Origin: an uncultured Candidatus Saccharibacteria bacterium
Lineage (GTDB): Bacteria; Patescibacteriota; Saccharimonadia; Saccharimonadales; Saccharimonadaceae
Assembly: GCA_938041435.1 (NCBI GenBank)
Contig: CALISR010000007.1
Coordinates: forward strand, 111,111-175,110
Reading direction: 5' to 3'
Length of the DNA: 64,000 bases
Numbering within the stretch: position 1 is the stretch's first letter; each line of letters opens with the position of its first letter. Made by a program: the position numbers and the translations under genes. Below the pieces are notes generated by a model. That model made no database searches, was not told where the DNA came from, and was given only the letters and a program-made list of their open reading frames with translations. Positions 8,896 through 17,493 of this stretch are shown here, piece after piece.

Positions 8896-8971
8896 GGGGG
8901 CGTAGCTCAGTGGTCAGAGCAGCGGGCTCATAACCTGTTGGCCGCTGGTTCAAGTCCAGCCGCCCCCACCA
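8896..8971 (+). tRNA. tRNA-Ile2(CAT), probable lysidine tRNA
   Basis: A 76-nt cloverleaf with encoded CCA: acceptor GGGGGCG/CGCCCCC, anticodon loop CTCATAA in stem GCGGG/CCTGT, T arm GCTGG-TTCAAGT-CCAGC. G1-C72 pairing excludes the initiator. The variable and T-arm region (TTGGCCGCTGGTTCAAGTCC) closely resembles E. coli tRNA-Ile2 as I recall it, so I favour the AUA-reading species modified by TilS. A TATAAT -10 lies about 18 nt upstream. Confidence 0.8.
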
Positions 8972-8990
8972 TTGCAAAGATTAGTCATAG

Positions 8991-9013
8991 CACGCCCATA
9001 GTGGCGTGTTTTT
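8991..9013 (+). terminator. Terminator after tRNA-Ile2
   Basis: CACGCC, loop CATAGT, GGCGTG, then TTTTT, 20 nt after the tRNA. Confidence 0.8.
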
Positions 9014-9041
9014 AGTATGCGTAAACGGTATTAATAGGACT

Positions 9042-9130
9042 ATGAGTAATGTAGCTAACCGCATAGACTATATCAAGCTTCCAGCCCGAGACGCTACGAA
9101 GTTGGCTACAGTAAAAGCGCTTTTATCTTC
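9042..9130 (+). pseudogene. Remnant of a VOC (glyoxalase-fold) gene start
   Basis: The ATG at 9042 opens a frame reading NRIDYIKLPARDATKLATVKA, which resembles the N-terminal beta strand and helix of VOC proteins (the N-x-IDYIELPA-D-x-x-x-TKAFY pattern). After about 30 residues the similarity stops and the frame runs into AT-rich noncoding-looking sequence. A complete VOC gene lies just downstream (9459), so this may be a decayed relative. Short similarity only. Confidence 0.35.
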
Positions 9131-9267
9131 AAGACCCAGCAGGCAATACCCTTGCAGCTTGGTTGGAATAATCATTAGGAATTTTACGATTGTATTAGCA
9201 ATATCATACTATTGCTTATTGCAAAACTTCATTGCATATAATCGTTACCTTCTGCTATACTACGGCT

Positions 9268-9453
9268 ATGAAGAGCAAAAAAATATCCGATAAAATCATT
9301 ATTGTATGGCTAGCGGTACTTACCATCGGCCTCTTGTCGCTTATCGGCTGGGCCGTAGCACTGCAAAACAACTACCACAGCGCAGTCGACTCGCTTGGTA
9401 AGCAAGTGTTTGACCTTCAAGTGCAGCTTAATCAAAAGAGTCAGCAGAAATAA
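9268..9453 (+). CDS. Small bitopic membrane protein (61 aa)
   Basis: Start ATG 9268 lies exactly 6 nt after TGC-TATACT (9256-9261), a leaderless arrangement that decides the start. The protein has a lysine-rich N-terminus (MKSKKISDK), one transmembrane helix (about residues 10-31) and a polar helical tail with a heptad-like pattern (SLGKQVFDLQVQLNQKSQQK), so it may self-associate. It is 5 nt upstream of the VOC gene and probably co-transcribed. No family recognised. Confidence 0.65.
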   Translation: MKSKKISDKIIIVWLAVLTIGLLSLIGWAVALQNNYHSAVDSLGKQVFDLQVQLNQKSQQK

Positions 9454-9458
9454 CCACC

Positions 9459-9899
9459 ATGCCCGTCCTCCATCACATCGCGCTCTCAGTGCGCAGCGCT
9501 ACTGCAAGCGTCCAGTTCTACAAGCGCCTTGGCTTCACTGAGGCAGTTGTGTGGCATGCACCAGATGGTACGTTGAGCATTCATCAGCTGATAGACTCCA
9601 GTGGTGTAATCCTCGAGCTCTTTGCCTATGCCCACAATACGCATCAACCACAAGCACAGCTAGCAATTGGTAATGATCTCGAAACAGTCGGAGTCAAGCA
9701 CATTGGCCTCAGTGTTGATAATCTCGATGAGTTTCACGCAGCAGCCCTTAGCTGGAGCGAGCCAACTGACATTGTCATGGGACGAACTGGCCTTCGCTAC
9801 TGCTTCATCAAAGACCCAAACGGCAACTGGGTGGAAATTGTTGAAGACAAGCGCAACCTCGTACCAGGTATGGCAGTCGTTGATATGTCGTCGTCATAA
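9459..9899 (+). CDS. VOC family protein (glyoxalase/dioxygenase fold)
   Basis: 146 residues with the duplicated beta-alpha-beta-beta-beta plan of the vicinal oxygen chelate superfamily: LHHIALSVRSATASVQFYKRLGF at the start and KHIGLSVDNLDEFHAAALSW in the second half, ending FIKDPNGNWVEIVED. Candidate metal ligands are the His in HHIALSV, Glu in ILELF, His in KHIGLSV and Glu in WVEIVE. The substrate cannot be deduced (lactoylglutathione lyase-like enzymes and resistance proteins share this fold). Same direction and tight spacing with the 61-residue membrane protein before it. Confidence 0.85.
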   Translation: MPVLHHIALSVRSATASVQFYKRLGFTEAVVWHAPDGTLSIHQLIDSSGVILELFAYAHNTHQPQAQLAIGNDLETVGVKHIGLSVDNLDEFHAAALSWSEPTDIVMGRTGLRYCFIKDPNGNWVEIVEDKRNLVPGMAVVDMSSS

Positions 9900-9922
9900 T
9901 ATTTAGCCAGCAAAGGAGGAAT

Positions 9923-10660
9923 ATGTCTCATTCAGTCATGCTCACTCAACTCGCCAACAGTGGCTGGACCCAGTGCTCATCAATTGCTCGTGCCTTAACC
10001 GAAGCTGGTATTCCTGTACCAACTGAAGCTTATCTACGGAGTGCCTTTGACATATCAGTCTGGGATACGGTTGCGACACTATCTAGCGATCTGTCACGAC
10101 ACTTCCAGAGCTACCCCTTCGCTGAGGAGGCTATCTATGGCCCACTCCTCGTGCCGCACGCCCGTTTATTTGATGTGCGCCGATCTCAAAGCAGACATAT
10201 CCGCAGCAGCCAACCTGAGATAACCAAGCCAGACTTCGTCGACGAGCGTCTTCCTCTTGGCGCTGACCATACTGACCCTGCAGCTCCTTGGACACTCTTT
10301 GTCACCATTATCTCTGATGCTGGCCTAGCAATGGGCAGTTACAACGATATCACCGCACAGCCCAGGAATATATACACCGTCAACGGCTCCGACACGCGCC
10401 AACTGATGACCCGGCAACTATGGTGTGCGCTCGTCTTGCAAAATCTCCAAGCACCAGACTGTGAACAACGCAAGCGCTGGACGAGTACACTCTTTGCCGG
10501 TGAAGCATTGATTGATGGCAGCGCTATCTCAGGGACAGTCTTGCATGGCCAAGTGCGCCAACGTCTCGGCAAAGCTACTCGTGGTAGTTCGCCAATGCGC
10601 GTTCGTCCGGCACTGCATGTGGGGAGCGCTGCACCAATACATAACATGTCATATAGCTAA
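9923..10660 (+). CDS. Hypothetical protein (245 aa)
   Basis: ATG 9923 is preceded by AAAGGAGGA, a strong ribosome site, 24 nt after the VOC stop. The protein is soluble, with no signal peptide or membrane helix. The N-terminal part (HSVMLTQLANSGWTQCSSIARALTEAG) looks like a small helical domain. The middle (GPLLVPHARLFDVRR) and the C-terminal half (REQLWCALVLQNLQ-like helix) suggest an alpha/beta fold, but I recognise no family or catalytic motif. Confidence 0.65.
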   Translation: MSHSVMLTQLANSGWTQCSSIARALTEAGIPVPTEAYLRSAFDISVWDTVATLSSDLSRHFQSYPFAEEAIYGPLLVPHARLFDVRRSQSRHIRSSQPEITKPDFVDERLPLGADHTDPAAPWTLFVTIISDAGLAMGSYNDITAQPRNIYTVNGSDTRQLMTRQLWCALVLQNLQAPDCEQRKRWTSTLFAGEALIDGSAISGTVLHGQVRQRLGKATRGSSPMRVRPALHVGSAAPIHNMSYS

Positions 10661-10892
10661 TTGCTAATACGCAGCTTATGCGCTCACACCTCCTCTCATG
10701 CTCCTCTCGCTGCGAACGGCGCAAAACGAGAGAAAACCGCAGCTCACGCTGAGCGCCGCTCTCTGGTGCTCTGAGCGGTGCGAGAGCGTCCTTCTCTATA
10801 CAAACTTAGTTATCGTCACGCGGTATAGGTTCGCGGCTTGCTTCATCTCATACTCTACTTGCTGTGTAGCCCTTTCTTGCACTAAGTCCAAC

Positions 10893-10927
10893 AAAAAAGA
10901 CCCTTCTGTTACAGAAAGGTCTTTTTT
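10893..10927. terminator. Bidirectional terminator between convergent genes
   Basis: AAAAAAGACC...TTCTGT / ACAGAA...GGTCTTTTTT, a near-perfect stem with A-tract and T-tract on opposite sides, so it can stop both the 9923 gene (plus) and the 10946 gene (minus). Confidence 0.9.
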
Positions 10928-10945
10928 CATATACAAGTGTCCGGG

Positions 10946-11194
10946 TTATTTGGTTGCTTTAGCAGCCTTCTTGGCGGGCTTTGCCGCGTCTTTCTTGGCA
11001 GCAAAGGGGAATTTGTTGCGTGAGTGTTCCTTCACGTAGTAGCCCTCAGGCATGTCACACGGCTCACCCTTGCCGTTGTTTGGTGATTTGCAAAAGTAGT
11101 AAATCGTCCGCTTTACGCCACCGCGCAATACCGCATCTTTTTGCGTGTGCAAGTAGTATGTAGTACCATTCGAACTAGTATATTTGTAAGCCAT
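10946..11194 (-). CDS. Conserved small Patescibacteria protein (LRGG-type)
   Basis: 82 residues starting MAYKYTSSNGTTYYLHTQK, then VLRGGVKRTIYYF, a proline/glycine turn (DMPEGYYV) and a long lysine/alanine tail (AAKKDAAKPAKKAAKATK). Small proteins with the pattern YYLH...LRGG...TIYYF...LPEGY are, to my knowledge, widespread in Saccharibacteria and other CPR genomes; their function is unknown. The basic tail suggests nucleic-acid or ribosome contact, which is inference. Start supported by AGGAGGAG 6-7 nt upstream. Confidence 0.8.
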   Translation of the reverse strand: MAYKYTSSNGTTYYLHTQKDAVLRGGVKRTIYYFCKSPNNGKGEPCDMPEGYYVKEHSRNKFPFAAKKDAAKPAKKAAKATK

Positions 11195-11473
11195 AGTGCT
11201 CCTCCTATTTGATCTTACAAAACCTAGCCTACATGCTCATAAAATGGATGTCAACACTTTGATAGCGATTTTTTACAGAGATAACGGCTAAGGGTAAGCA
11301 ATTTTGTTTTTTGCTTATGGTTATTATGTATGATAGATGTTGGTACTATTTTTGTACGATAAACAGGGGTCAAGCATAAATTTTATGGAGCGTCTAGCGA
11401 ACGCCCGCTCAAAGCCATCTTGCGTGTTGTACGTGTTGTAAATTATGTTGTAGTTTTTTATTTTTTTGGCTAT
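11195..11473. other. Intergenic spacer
   Basis: AT-rich, with no credible frame. Only weak inverted repeats are seen (for example GAGCG...CGCTC near 11390-11412). Confidence 0.4.
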
Positions 11474-12109
11474 TTATTTCGCTGCTCGATACTGAACGCG
11501 CAGCATAATCCGCAAAATAATCATCCCCACAATACGCCCAAGAATGGCCGAGATGACCACGCCAGTGAGAAGAATCGTCCAGCCAGCAAAGTCGGGCGAC
11601 CATAGTGGTGCGCTGAAGTTGTAGTGGTAGAGGCTGGTGTCGGGCATTTTGGCAGTCTGAAGGCCAGCATTGGCGCTACTGAGCTTACCAAGCTCCTCGT
11701 AGACGCAGCGCACATAGTCTATCGACCAGCTGCGGAACCGTGGCTTACACACTGCATCAGCCTTGGCATTGGCGGTTTGGCCAGCGCGATTGGCGGTACT
11801 CATGGAGGCGTTTAGCGCAGCCTTGACGTCGCGATTATACTGCTCTTGCAGGTAAATTGGGCCAGTATCGGCATTCATATGAGCAGAGGAATACTGCTGG
11901 AGGTCAGCGATGCGCTGGCGAATCTGCTCCATATTACCCGCCTTGTCAGCCGAGAGAACTGCCCGCCGCCGCTCGGTCATCCCCACATTATTGAGCCGCA
12001 AAAAGGTTGCCGACAGCACAAGCAGCACCATAAGCAGTAGCACCAGGTGCCACATCTTAACGCGCCGGAGTCGCTTCATCGACCGCTTGACTTGCTGTTT
12101 GTTTGCCAT
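11474..12109 (-). CDS. Membrane protein with two helices flanking an extracytoplasmic domain
   Basis: 211 residues from ATG 12109 (GTG 12133 would add 8). A very basic N-terminus (QQVKRSMKRLRRVK) leads into a transmembrane helix, followed by about 125 polar helical residues (ERRRAVLSADKAGNMEQIRQ and beyond) and a second helix near the C-terminus (FAGWTILLTGVVISAILGRIVG). The layout predicts an external domain tethered at both ends. I believe similar proteins occur in other Saccharibacteria but know no function. An extended -10 (TGCTATACT) lies about 32 nt upstream. Confidence 0.65.
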   Translation of the reverse strand: MANKQQVKRSMKRLRRVKMWHLVLLLMVLLVLSATFLRLNNVGMTERRRAVLSADKAGNMEQIRQRIADLQQYSSAHMNADTGPIYLQEQYNRDVKAALNASMSTANRAGQTANAKADAVCKPRFRSWSIDYVRCVYEELGKLSSANAGLQTAKMPDTSLYHYNFSAPLWSPDFAGWTILLTGVVISAILGRIVGMIILRIMLRVQYRAAK

Positions 12110-12252
12110 GCTATGTACCCTACGTATGCCCACTTATGCTTTGGCTCTAGTATAGCATAACCTCAATATTGAACCCAGTAGCGCGAGGTGGAGCGATCGC
12201 ACTCTTTAGCTACCTCTGGTGGTTTTGTGCCAGAGGCGGTACAATGGAAGGT

Positions 12253-13518
12253 ATGAATATCTACTTCTCTGGAATCGGCGGCGTGGGCCTGGGGCCATTG
12301 GCTGAGTTGGCGCACGATGCAGGGCACCATGTGCTTGGCTCGGATAGCCATGTTGGACTCGAGACACAAGAACTCGAGCAGCGTGGCATCTCCGTCTCGC
12401 AAGACCAAACAGGCGAATACCTAGCCTATCGCCACAAGCAAACCCCCATCGATTGGTTTATCTATACAGCAGCTTTGCCGCCCGATCACCCCGAGCTGGT
12501 CTTAGCACACCGACTTGGCATCTATACCGCTAAGCGTGACGAACTCCTTACTTATCTCATCAACGAAAAAGACCTCCAGCTCATTGCCATCGCGGGTACC
12601 CACGGCAAGACGACGACGACTGGCCTGATGGTGTGGGCGCTGCGTCAGCTGGGCGAGCCAGTAAGTTACTCGGTGGGTACCACGCTAAGCTTTGGTCCCA
12701 GTGGCCATTACGTACCAGGTAGTCGCTACTTTGTGTATGAGTGTGATGAGTTTGACCGCAACTTTTTGCAATTCCACCCCCATCTCACACTACTGACCTC
12801 TGTTGACTACGACCACCCGGATACCTACCCTACCAAGCAGGATTACACCGATGCCTTTAGCCGCTTCCTCGAGCAGAGCGAATATACCATCATGTGGCAG
12901 CACGATGCCGACGCAGGCGTTGTGCCACCACGGCGGCGGGCGCGTGTCTTGGAAGATGAAGATGTACAGCAATTTACCCTCGCAGGGGCCCACAACCGAG
13001 CAAACGCAACACTGGTGGCAACGGCGTGCAAGCAGCTCAGGCTTGGCTCACCCGAGCACATTCGAGCGGCTATCAATACCTTCCCGGGAGTGCAGCGACG
13101 CTTTGAGCGGCTTGGGACTGGGCTGTATAGCGATTATGGCCACCACCCGGTAGAAATCGCCGCGACATTGCAAATGGCACGAGAGTTGTCCGACCACGTT
13201 GTGCTGGTGTATCAGCCACATCAAAATGTCCGCCAGCATGAGATCCGTCAGCAATACACCGACTGTATGGAGCGCGCCGAGCAAATCTACTGGCTGCCAA
13301 CCTACCTCAGCCGCGAAGACCCAGCCTTGCCTATTCTCACTCCACAGCAACTGACTGAGCAACTAACAAACCGTAGCAACGTCCACTACGCCGAGCTCGA
13401 TGATACCTTGTGGCACGCCATCCAAACTGCCCGCGCCGAGGGCAAGCTTGTGCTCTGCATGGGCGCAGGCACGATTGATGGCTGGGTGCGGCAGCATCTT
13501 GGACGAGGAGGAGCATAA
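12253..13518 (+). CDS. murC: UDP-N-acetylmuramate--L-alanine ligase (MurC)
   Basis: 421 residues from ATG 12253, which I prefer over 12244 because a TACAAT-like -10 lies immediately upstream. It has the N-terminal Rossmann domain (IYFSGIGGVGLGPLAELA), the ATP-binding loop GTHGKTTTTG, the central DEFDRNFL and SVDYDHPDTY substrate/Mg blocks, and the C-terminal domain with RRFERLG and DYGHHPVEI, a MurC signature. It adds L-Ala to UDP-MurNAc in cytoplasmic peptidoglycan synthesis. A HAD gene follows after 5 nt. Confidence 0.9.
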   Translation: MNIYFSGIGGVGLGPLAELAHDAGHHVLGSDSHVGLETQELEQRGISVSQDQTGEYLAYRHKQTPIDWFIYTAALPPDHPELVLAHRLGIYTAKRDELLTYLINEKDLQLIAIAGTHGKTTTTGLMVWALRQLGEPVSYSVGTTLSFGPSGHYVPGSRYFVYECDEFDRNFLQFHPHLTLLTSVDYDHPDTYPTKQDYTDAFSRFLEQSEYTIMWQHDADAGVVPPRRRARVLEDEDVQQFTLAGAHNRANATLVATACKQLRLGSPEHIRAAINTFPGVQRRFERLGTGLYSDYGHHPVEIAATLQMARELSDHVVLVYQPHQNVRQHEIRQQYTDCMERAEQIYWLPTYLSREDPALPILTPQQLTEQLTNRSNVHYAELDDTLWHAIQTARAEGKLVLCMGAGTIDGWVRQHLGRGGA

Positions 13519-13523
13519 TAATC

Positions 13524-14159
13524 ATGGAGCGTCCACCAGCAATCACAACAATCCTCTTCGACGTTGGCGGTGTCCTGATCAACAGTTATGATTATGTGAC
13601 CAATGATGTACGCCAAGCACTTGGTAATCCAGATGGCTTCGACCAGCGTTGGCCAGCTGCAATTCATCGCTACGGCAGCGGAGAGACTAATCGTGCTGCA
13701 TTCTGGCGTGAGCTTGGCTGCGACCACCCGACGAATGCGCAGCAAGATAGCATTGTCAAAGGTTTTCGCGAGACACTCACGATTCGCAATCAGGTAATGG
13801 GCTACGCCGCTCACCTGGCGACACAAGGCCTACGCGTTGGCATCCTGAGCGACACCATCCCAGAGCATGCCGAAGTATTACGGCAGAGTGATGTGTACGA
13901 CGAAGCCATCTTCGACCCCTGTTTGCTTTCCTACGAGACAGGTTACCGTAAGCCAGCACCCGCCACATACATTCACGCATTGGGACATCTGGGCTTACAT
14001 CATTGCCCAGAGTCCGTACTGTTTGTTGACGATCGGACGAAGAATATCGCCACTGCCGCCGCAACAGGTATGCACACCGTTCACGCTGTGCAGCGCGCCA
14101 CTCAAGCTGAGACCGAAGCTGCTATCATCAATGACATCGCTGCGAAGCTTCGGTCGTAA
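13524..14159 (+). CDS. HAD-superfamily hydrolase
   Basis: 211 residues. Motif I is FDVGGVLIN, with Gly-Gly replacing the usual second Asp, as in the HAD-like subgroup of haloacid dehalogenase/epoxide-hydrolase N-terminal type. Motif II is the Ser in GILSDTIP, motif III the Lys in GYRKPAP, and motif IV is VLFVDDRTKNI. Helical cap between motifs I and II (C1 type). Loss of the D+2 acid/base of phosphatases suggests a dehalogenase-like or atypical activity; the substrate is unknown. It directly follows murC and is probably co-transcribed. Confidence 0.85.
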   Translation: MERPPAITTILFDVGGVLINSYDYVTNDVRQALGNPDGFDQRWPAAIHRYGSGETNRAAFWRELGCDHPTNAQQDSIVKGFRETLTIRNQVMGYAAHLATQGLRVGILSDTIPEHAEVLRQSDVYDEAIFDPCLLSYETGYRKPAPATYIHALGHLGLHHCPESVLFVDDRTKNIATAAATGMHTVHAVQRATQAETEAAIINDIAAKLRS

Positions 14160-14207
14160 TAATCAATGGGTACATCCATACTCAACCAGTCTGAAGTATT
14201 ATATTTC

Positions 14208-14549
14208 TTACCGATCATCCCCACTACCCCGCAGCTGACCACGCTGTTGGCGGCTGGCGAGCTTGGCGTTGTTGCGCTGAGCGACTTCCTCAAGGCTCGA
14301 GCCAAGCAGGTGCGCCACCGCCGTCACATACCACAAGATATCACCCAACTCTTTGATAATCGCTTGCTTGTCTACCTCTGTTATCTCACCCTTCTGGTCA
14401 CGCAGGATCTTCTTGAACTTCTCGAGCACCTCGCCCGATTCGCCGCCTAGGCCCAGCACCATACCCATCAGCTGGGCATTGGCATCGCCATAGGCATAGT
14501 CGCTGCTCAGGGTGGTGATTGCTTGCTGTGCGTAGTCGTCGATCTTCAT
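14208..14549 (-). CDS. MazG-like nucleotide pyrophosphohydrolase
   Basis: 113 residues, all-alpha, with the MazG/dUTPase-like metal motif GGESGEVLEKFKK...KELGDILWYVTAVA, providing the ExxE and ExxD acidic pairs. Family members hydrolyse non-canonical NTPs (house-cleaning). A strong Shine-Dalgarno (AAGGAGGATAT) precedes the ATG. It lies 12 nt after a Nudix gene on the same strand, so two nucleotide-sanitising enzymes share a transcript. The C-terminus is polar and arginine-rich. Confidence 0.87.
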   Translation of the reverse strand: MKIDDYAQQAITTLSSDYAYGDANAQLMGMVLGLGGESGEVLEKFKKILRDQKGEITEVDKQAIIKELGDILWYVTAVAHLLGSSLEEVAQRNNAKLASRQQRGQLRGSGDDR

Positions 14550-14561
14550 ATATCCTCCTTG

Positions 14562-15239
14562 TTATTGATCTAAAACGTCGTCAAATTCCTCAAAAAAGTA
14601 CGGGTCGCGAAAGAACACCCGCGCTACAATCTGCTCCACCGCCGGTGCAAGCGCGTACTGCGCCAGCTTATGTGGGCGCGCCCAGACGAGCCGTTCGTGC
14701 GGAGTGATATCATCAGTCGCCCCATAAAACACATGAGCCAGTGTGGTTGAGAGGATTGCCTTGCCTGCCCAAACGCGAATGTAGCATTCGCCCGCATGCT
14801 GCAATGCGAGATCCACAGTACCAAGCTTTTCCGCTGCTTCGCGTTGAGCCGCCGCTTGAATAGATCTATCATCGATATGGAGCTTGCCGTAAGGGAGCGT
14901 CCAGGTATCAATGTAGGGCTGCTTAGTGCGCTGTTGGAGTAAGACGTCACCATTACTATTTTGCACCACTAGCATGGTTACGATCTTGGGCTGGGTCCGA
15001 ACCAGCATAGTGTCTGTACTTACCCGATCGACATACGCCAAACCACGCGGTGCCAGGCTATAGCCACCAGGCACCTTTTGGACAAGCTGGTGACGAATCA
15101 GCACCTTGAGATGATAGCTAAAGAGATTGGTATCCACCCGTGGCGGGCGCAGATCACGAAAGCGAGCCACCTTGCGATAGCACAACACACTGAGAATCCG
15201 CCTTTGGATATGGTGGTTAATCGTATTCTGCTCAAACAT
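14562..15239 (-). CDS. Nudix hydrolase with N-terminal winged-helix-like domain
   Basis: 225 residues. Residues 1-80 look like a winged helix (IQRRILSVLCYRKVARFRDL, then LFSYHLKVLIRHQLVQKVPGGY, and a Ser/Thr-rich wing), reminiscent of ArsR/MarR domains. From about residue 85 comes a Nudix fold. Its box GKLHIDDRS...REAAEKLG is degenerate: one residue longer than the canonical G-x5-E-x7-RExxEExG, with Asp in place of the first Glu and Lys for one Glu. It may be a Nudix-type transcription regulator or an enzyme with altered substrate. First gene of a two-gene unit with the MazG-like gene. Confidence 0.8.
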   Translation of the reverse strand: MFEQNTINHHIQRRILSVLCYRKVARFRDLRPPRVDTNLFSYHLKVLIRHQLVQKVPGGYSLAPRGLAYVDRVSTDTMLVRTQPKIVTMLVVQNSNGDVLLQQRTKQPYIDTWTLPYGKLHIDDRSIQAAAQREAAEKLGTVDLALQHAGECYIRVWAGKAILSTTLAHVFYGATDDITPHERLVWARPHKLAQYALAPAVEQIVARVFFRDPYFFEEFDDVLDQ

Positions 15240-15296
15240 ATTTGACTCAAATTATCCTATCTATCCATATTTACTATAGCACGCTATGGTAGTGAT

Positions 15297-16613
15297 ATGA
15301 ATAACCTGCCATACAATAGTCACCACAATAATAACCAATATAATCACACGCCAACGACTTGGCTGCCAGAACACAATTATCCACCACACACGTCACACGA
15401 ACGAGGTATCACACCATCACCAGTCCAAAGTCAGCTGTGCCATATTGCACTGCAGAGTATAGAGATAAGCTGTGATTTGGCCGATGTAGTGCGCGTGCCA
15501 CGCCGGCCCGGTGGCGAGCGCGAGAATGACGCAGAGCATAGTTGGTCGCTTGCCGCCCTTGCGCCAGAATTACGTGCCTGTCTCTATCCGCGGTTGGATA
15601 ATGATACGGTGCAGCAATTTGCAACTGTCCACGAGCTGCTCGAGATTGCCACTGGCGATGTCGCAACGTTCGACCTTACCCCTGTGCAGCTTTCCATCAA
15701 ACAACAAAACGAGCAGCAAGCAGCCCACACATTATTACAGCGTCTTCCGCCCGTTATGCGTCAGGGGCTAGAGCGCTATGAAGCACAAAACACACCCGAA
15801 GCACGCTTTGTACGAGCAGTCGATAAGATTCTTCCAGTAGCGATGGATATTGTTGGGCAAGGGGTGCGGGTAGTCGAAGAGGACTATGGCATTAAAAATC
15901 TTGCTGAACTGCAAGCAGCACACGACAAGCTCATCGAGAGCTTCACTCAGCGATTTGGCACAGAATTTCCTGAGCTTGCTGAGCTGTATGCAAACCTCGC
16001 TTATCATTTTGAGACATGCTATGCACAAGAAAAATCTGCCGACATGATGAGTTCTCACGTCCCTGAGCGCCCTAATCAGCTCAAAGAAGTTGAGCGTAAA
16101 TTTTTAGTCAATCTTGATGAGATACCAGCAGATATTGACTCATATGATCATATCGACATCAGTCAGGGCTACCTCGCGCACAGCAGTGATGGATCGGAGA
16201 CACGCGTCCGGCGTTTTGGTGATGGACAACGTTTTGAGCTCACGGTAAAATCGGGCGGTACTGTCGTGCGAGATGAGCAAAATATCATTATTAATGAAGC
16301 AACCTTTGCTTCGCTATGGCCACTCACCAAGGGCAAGCGCATCGAGAAAACACGCTACTATGTGCCCTACACCGACCCTGATAGTAACGAGCATACAATC
16401 GAACTTGATATCTACCACGGCAACCTTGAAGGAAAGCTCGTCACTGCTGAAGTTGAGTTTCGTGGCCGCGAGACCGAGGCGACACTACGCGCTGAAACAT
16501 TCTGCCCTCCCGAGTGGTGCAGCACAGATATTAGTTATGATCAACGCTACAAAAATAACGCACTAGCGAGCCAGCAACACGGCATGCTAGAGCTCAGTCA
16601 GGTGAGTATGTAA
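15297..16613 (+). CDS. HD-domain phosphohydrolase fused to a CYTH triphosphatase domain
   Basis: 438 residues with three parts. A polar N-terminal about 45 residues rich in Asn/His/Pro. An HD-type domain (about 50-255) with EHSW and VHELLEIATGD, like YfbR-type 5'-nucleotidases except that the HD pair reads HE. A C-terminal CYTH domain (about 268-430) with EVERKFLV, RVRRF, ELTVKSG, RIEKTRYYV and ELDIYHG, whose alternating charged residues line a triphosphate tunnel. CYTH proteins hydrolyse inorganic triphosphate, thiamine triphosphate or form cyclic AMP. The fusion suggests one protein acting on (poly)phosphates and nucleotides. TATGGT lies 6 nt before the ATG. Confidence 0.83.
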   Translation: MNNLPYNSHHNNNQYNHTPTTWLPEHNYPPHTSHERGITPSPVQSQLCHIALQSIEISCDLADVVRVPRRPGGERENDAEHSWSLAALAPELRACLYPRLDNDTVQQFATVHELLEIATGDVATFDLTPVQLSIKQQNEQQAAHTLLQRLPPVMRQGLERYEAQNTPEARFVRAVDKILPVAMDIVGQGVRVVEEDYGIKNLAELQAAHDKLIESFTQRFGTEFPELAELYANLAYHFETCYAQEKSADMMSSHVPERPNQLKEVERKFLVNLDEIPADIDSYDHIDISQGYLAHSSDGSETRVRRFGDGQRFELTVKSGGTVVRDEQNIIINEATFASLWPLTKGKRIEKTRYYVPYTDPDSNEHTIELDIYHGNLEGKLVTAEVEFRGRETEATLRAETFCPPEWCSTDISYDQRYKNNALASQQHGMLELSQVSM

Positions 16614-16631
16614 TCTTGCCACGGAATGGTA

Positions 16632-17303
16632 TTACTGGCCATTACCGGTCGTCGCTCGCACGCAGCCAATCGCTTTCCCCTCACTCATCCAGCGCTGTTC
16701 GTAGGCGGTGAGCGTCTTGTATTCATCAGGTAGTGACGACTCGTGGAGATCGAAAGATAGTTCACAAATCGACCACTGACAGGCAACGAGCTGCTCCAGG
16801 CTCCAACAAAAGAAATCGCGGTCGTCATGCTTGAGTAAAAGCGAGCCACCAGGCCGTAGCAGCTGCTCGTACTGGCGCAAGAATATTGGGTGAGTAAGAC
16901 GCCGGCCAGCGCTACGCCGCTTGGGGAACGGATCAGGAAAGGTCACCCACAGCTGCTTGAGTGAATGAGCAGCAAAGAGCTCGCCAATCTGATCGGCCCG
17001 AGCCCGTACAAACAGCACATTGGTGATGCCACGCTCGAGCGCTGTGTATGCACCTTTTTGCAAGCGATCACCCTTAACATCCAGTGCCACAAATACCTCA
17101 TCCGGGTGCTGCGCCGCTAGTTCCACACTAAACATCCCGGTGCCAGCGCCAACCTCGAGCACTGTCGCACTCTGCCGCACCTCTGGCGCTGCCTGGCACC
17201 ATTCGTCGTACTCGTAGCAGTTGGTGGCGTTATGGAACTTAGCAAAGCGATATTTCTTGCGTTTGCGAGTAATGATAAATTGCTGAGGGTCAAGATACGT
17301 CAT
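16632..17303 (-). CDS. trmB: tRNA (guanine-N7-)-methyltransferase
   Basis: 223 residues of class I methyltransferase fold: SAM motif VLEVGAGTGMFSVELA, acidic end of strand 2 in VALDVKGD, and the TrmB signature around VTFPDPFPKRR...RRLTHPIFL, which forms the tRNA/active site. TrmB makes m7G46 in tRNAs. The start ATG 17303 has TATAAT exactly 6 nt upstream, so a leaderless message is likely. Confidence 0.92.
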   Translation of the reverse strand: MTYLDPQQFIITRKRKKYRFAKFHNATNCYEYDEWCQAAPEVRQSATVLEVGAGTGMFSVELAAQHPDEVFVALDVKGDRLQKGAYTALERGITNVLFVRARADQIGELFAAHSLKQLWVTFPDPFPKRRSAGRRLTHPIFLRQYEQLLRPGGSLLLKHDDRDFFCWSLEQLVACQWSICELSFDLHESSLPDEYKTLTAYEQRWMSEGKAIGCVRATTGNGQ

Positions 17304-17493
17304 GAGTCTATTATACCTGAATCACATAGCCTCTTTCGCGGGTGGCTCCACGCTCCACGTTATTTGGGTGAGGTATGAGAATTCACTATTTGTCTAGCAT
17401 GTTTTTCACTCGAGCAGTGAGAACCGCTCTAAAAAATGTTGTAATACTTACATCACTGAGTAAGCTTCTAACTTTTTCTCAGGTTATTATGCC

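Noticed and set aside
8678..8977. Minus-strand frame with a LDLNQRPTGYEPAALTTELRP-like end
   Set aside because: Classic false protein produced by reading the antisense of a tRNA (8896-8971).
10698..10945. 113-residue plus-strand frame before the terminator at 10893
   Set aside because: Runs through a bidirectional terminator and into the antisense of the LRGG protein; no ribosome site.
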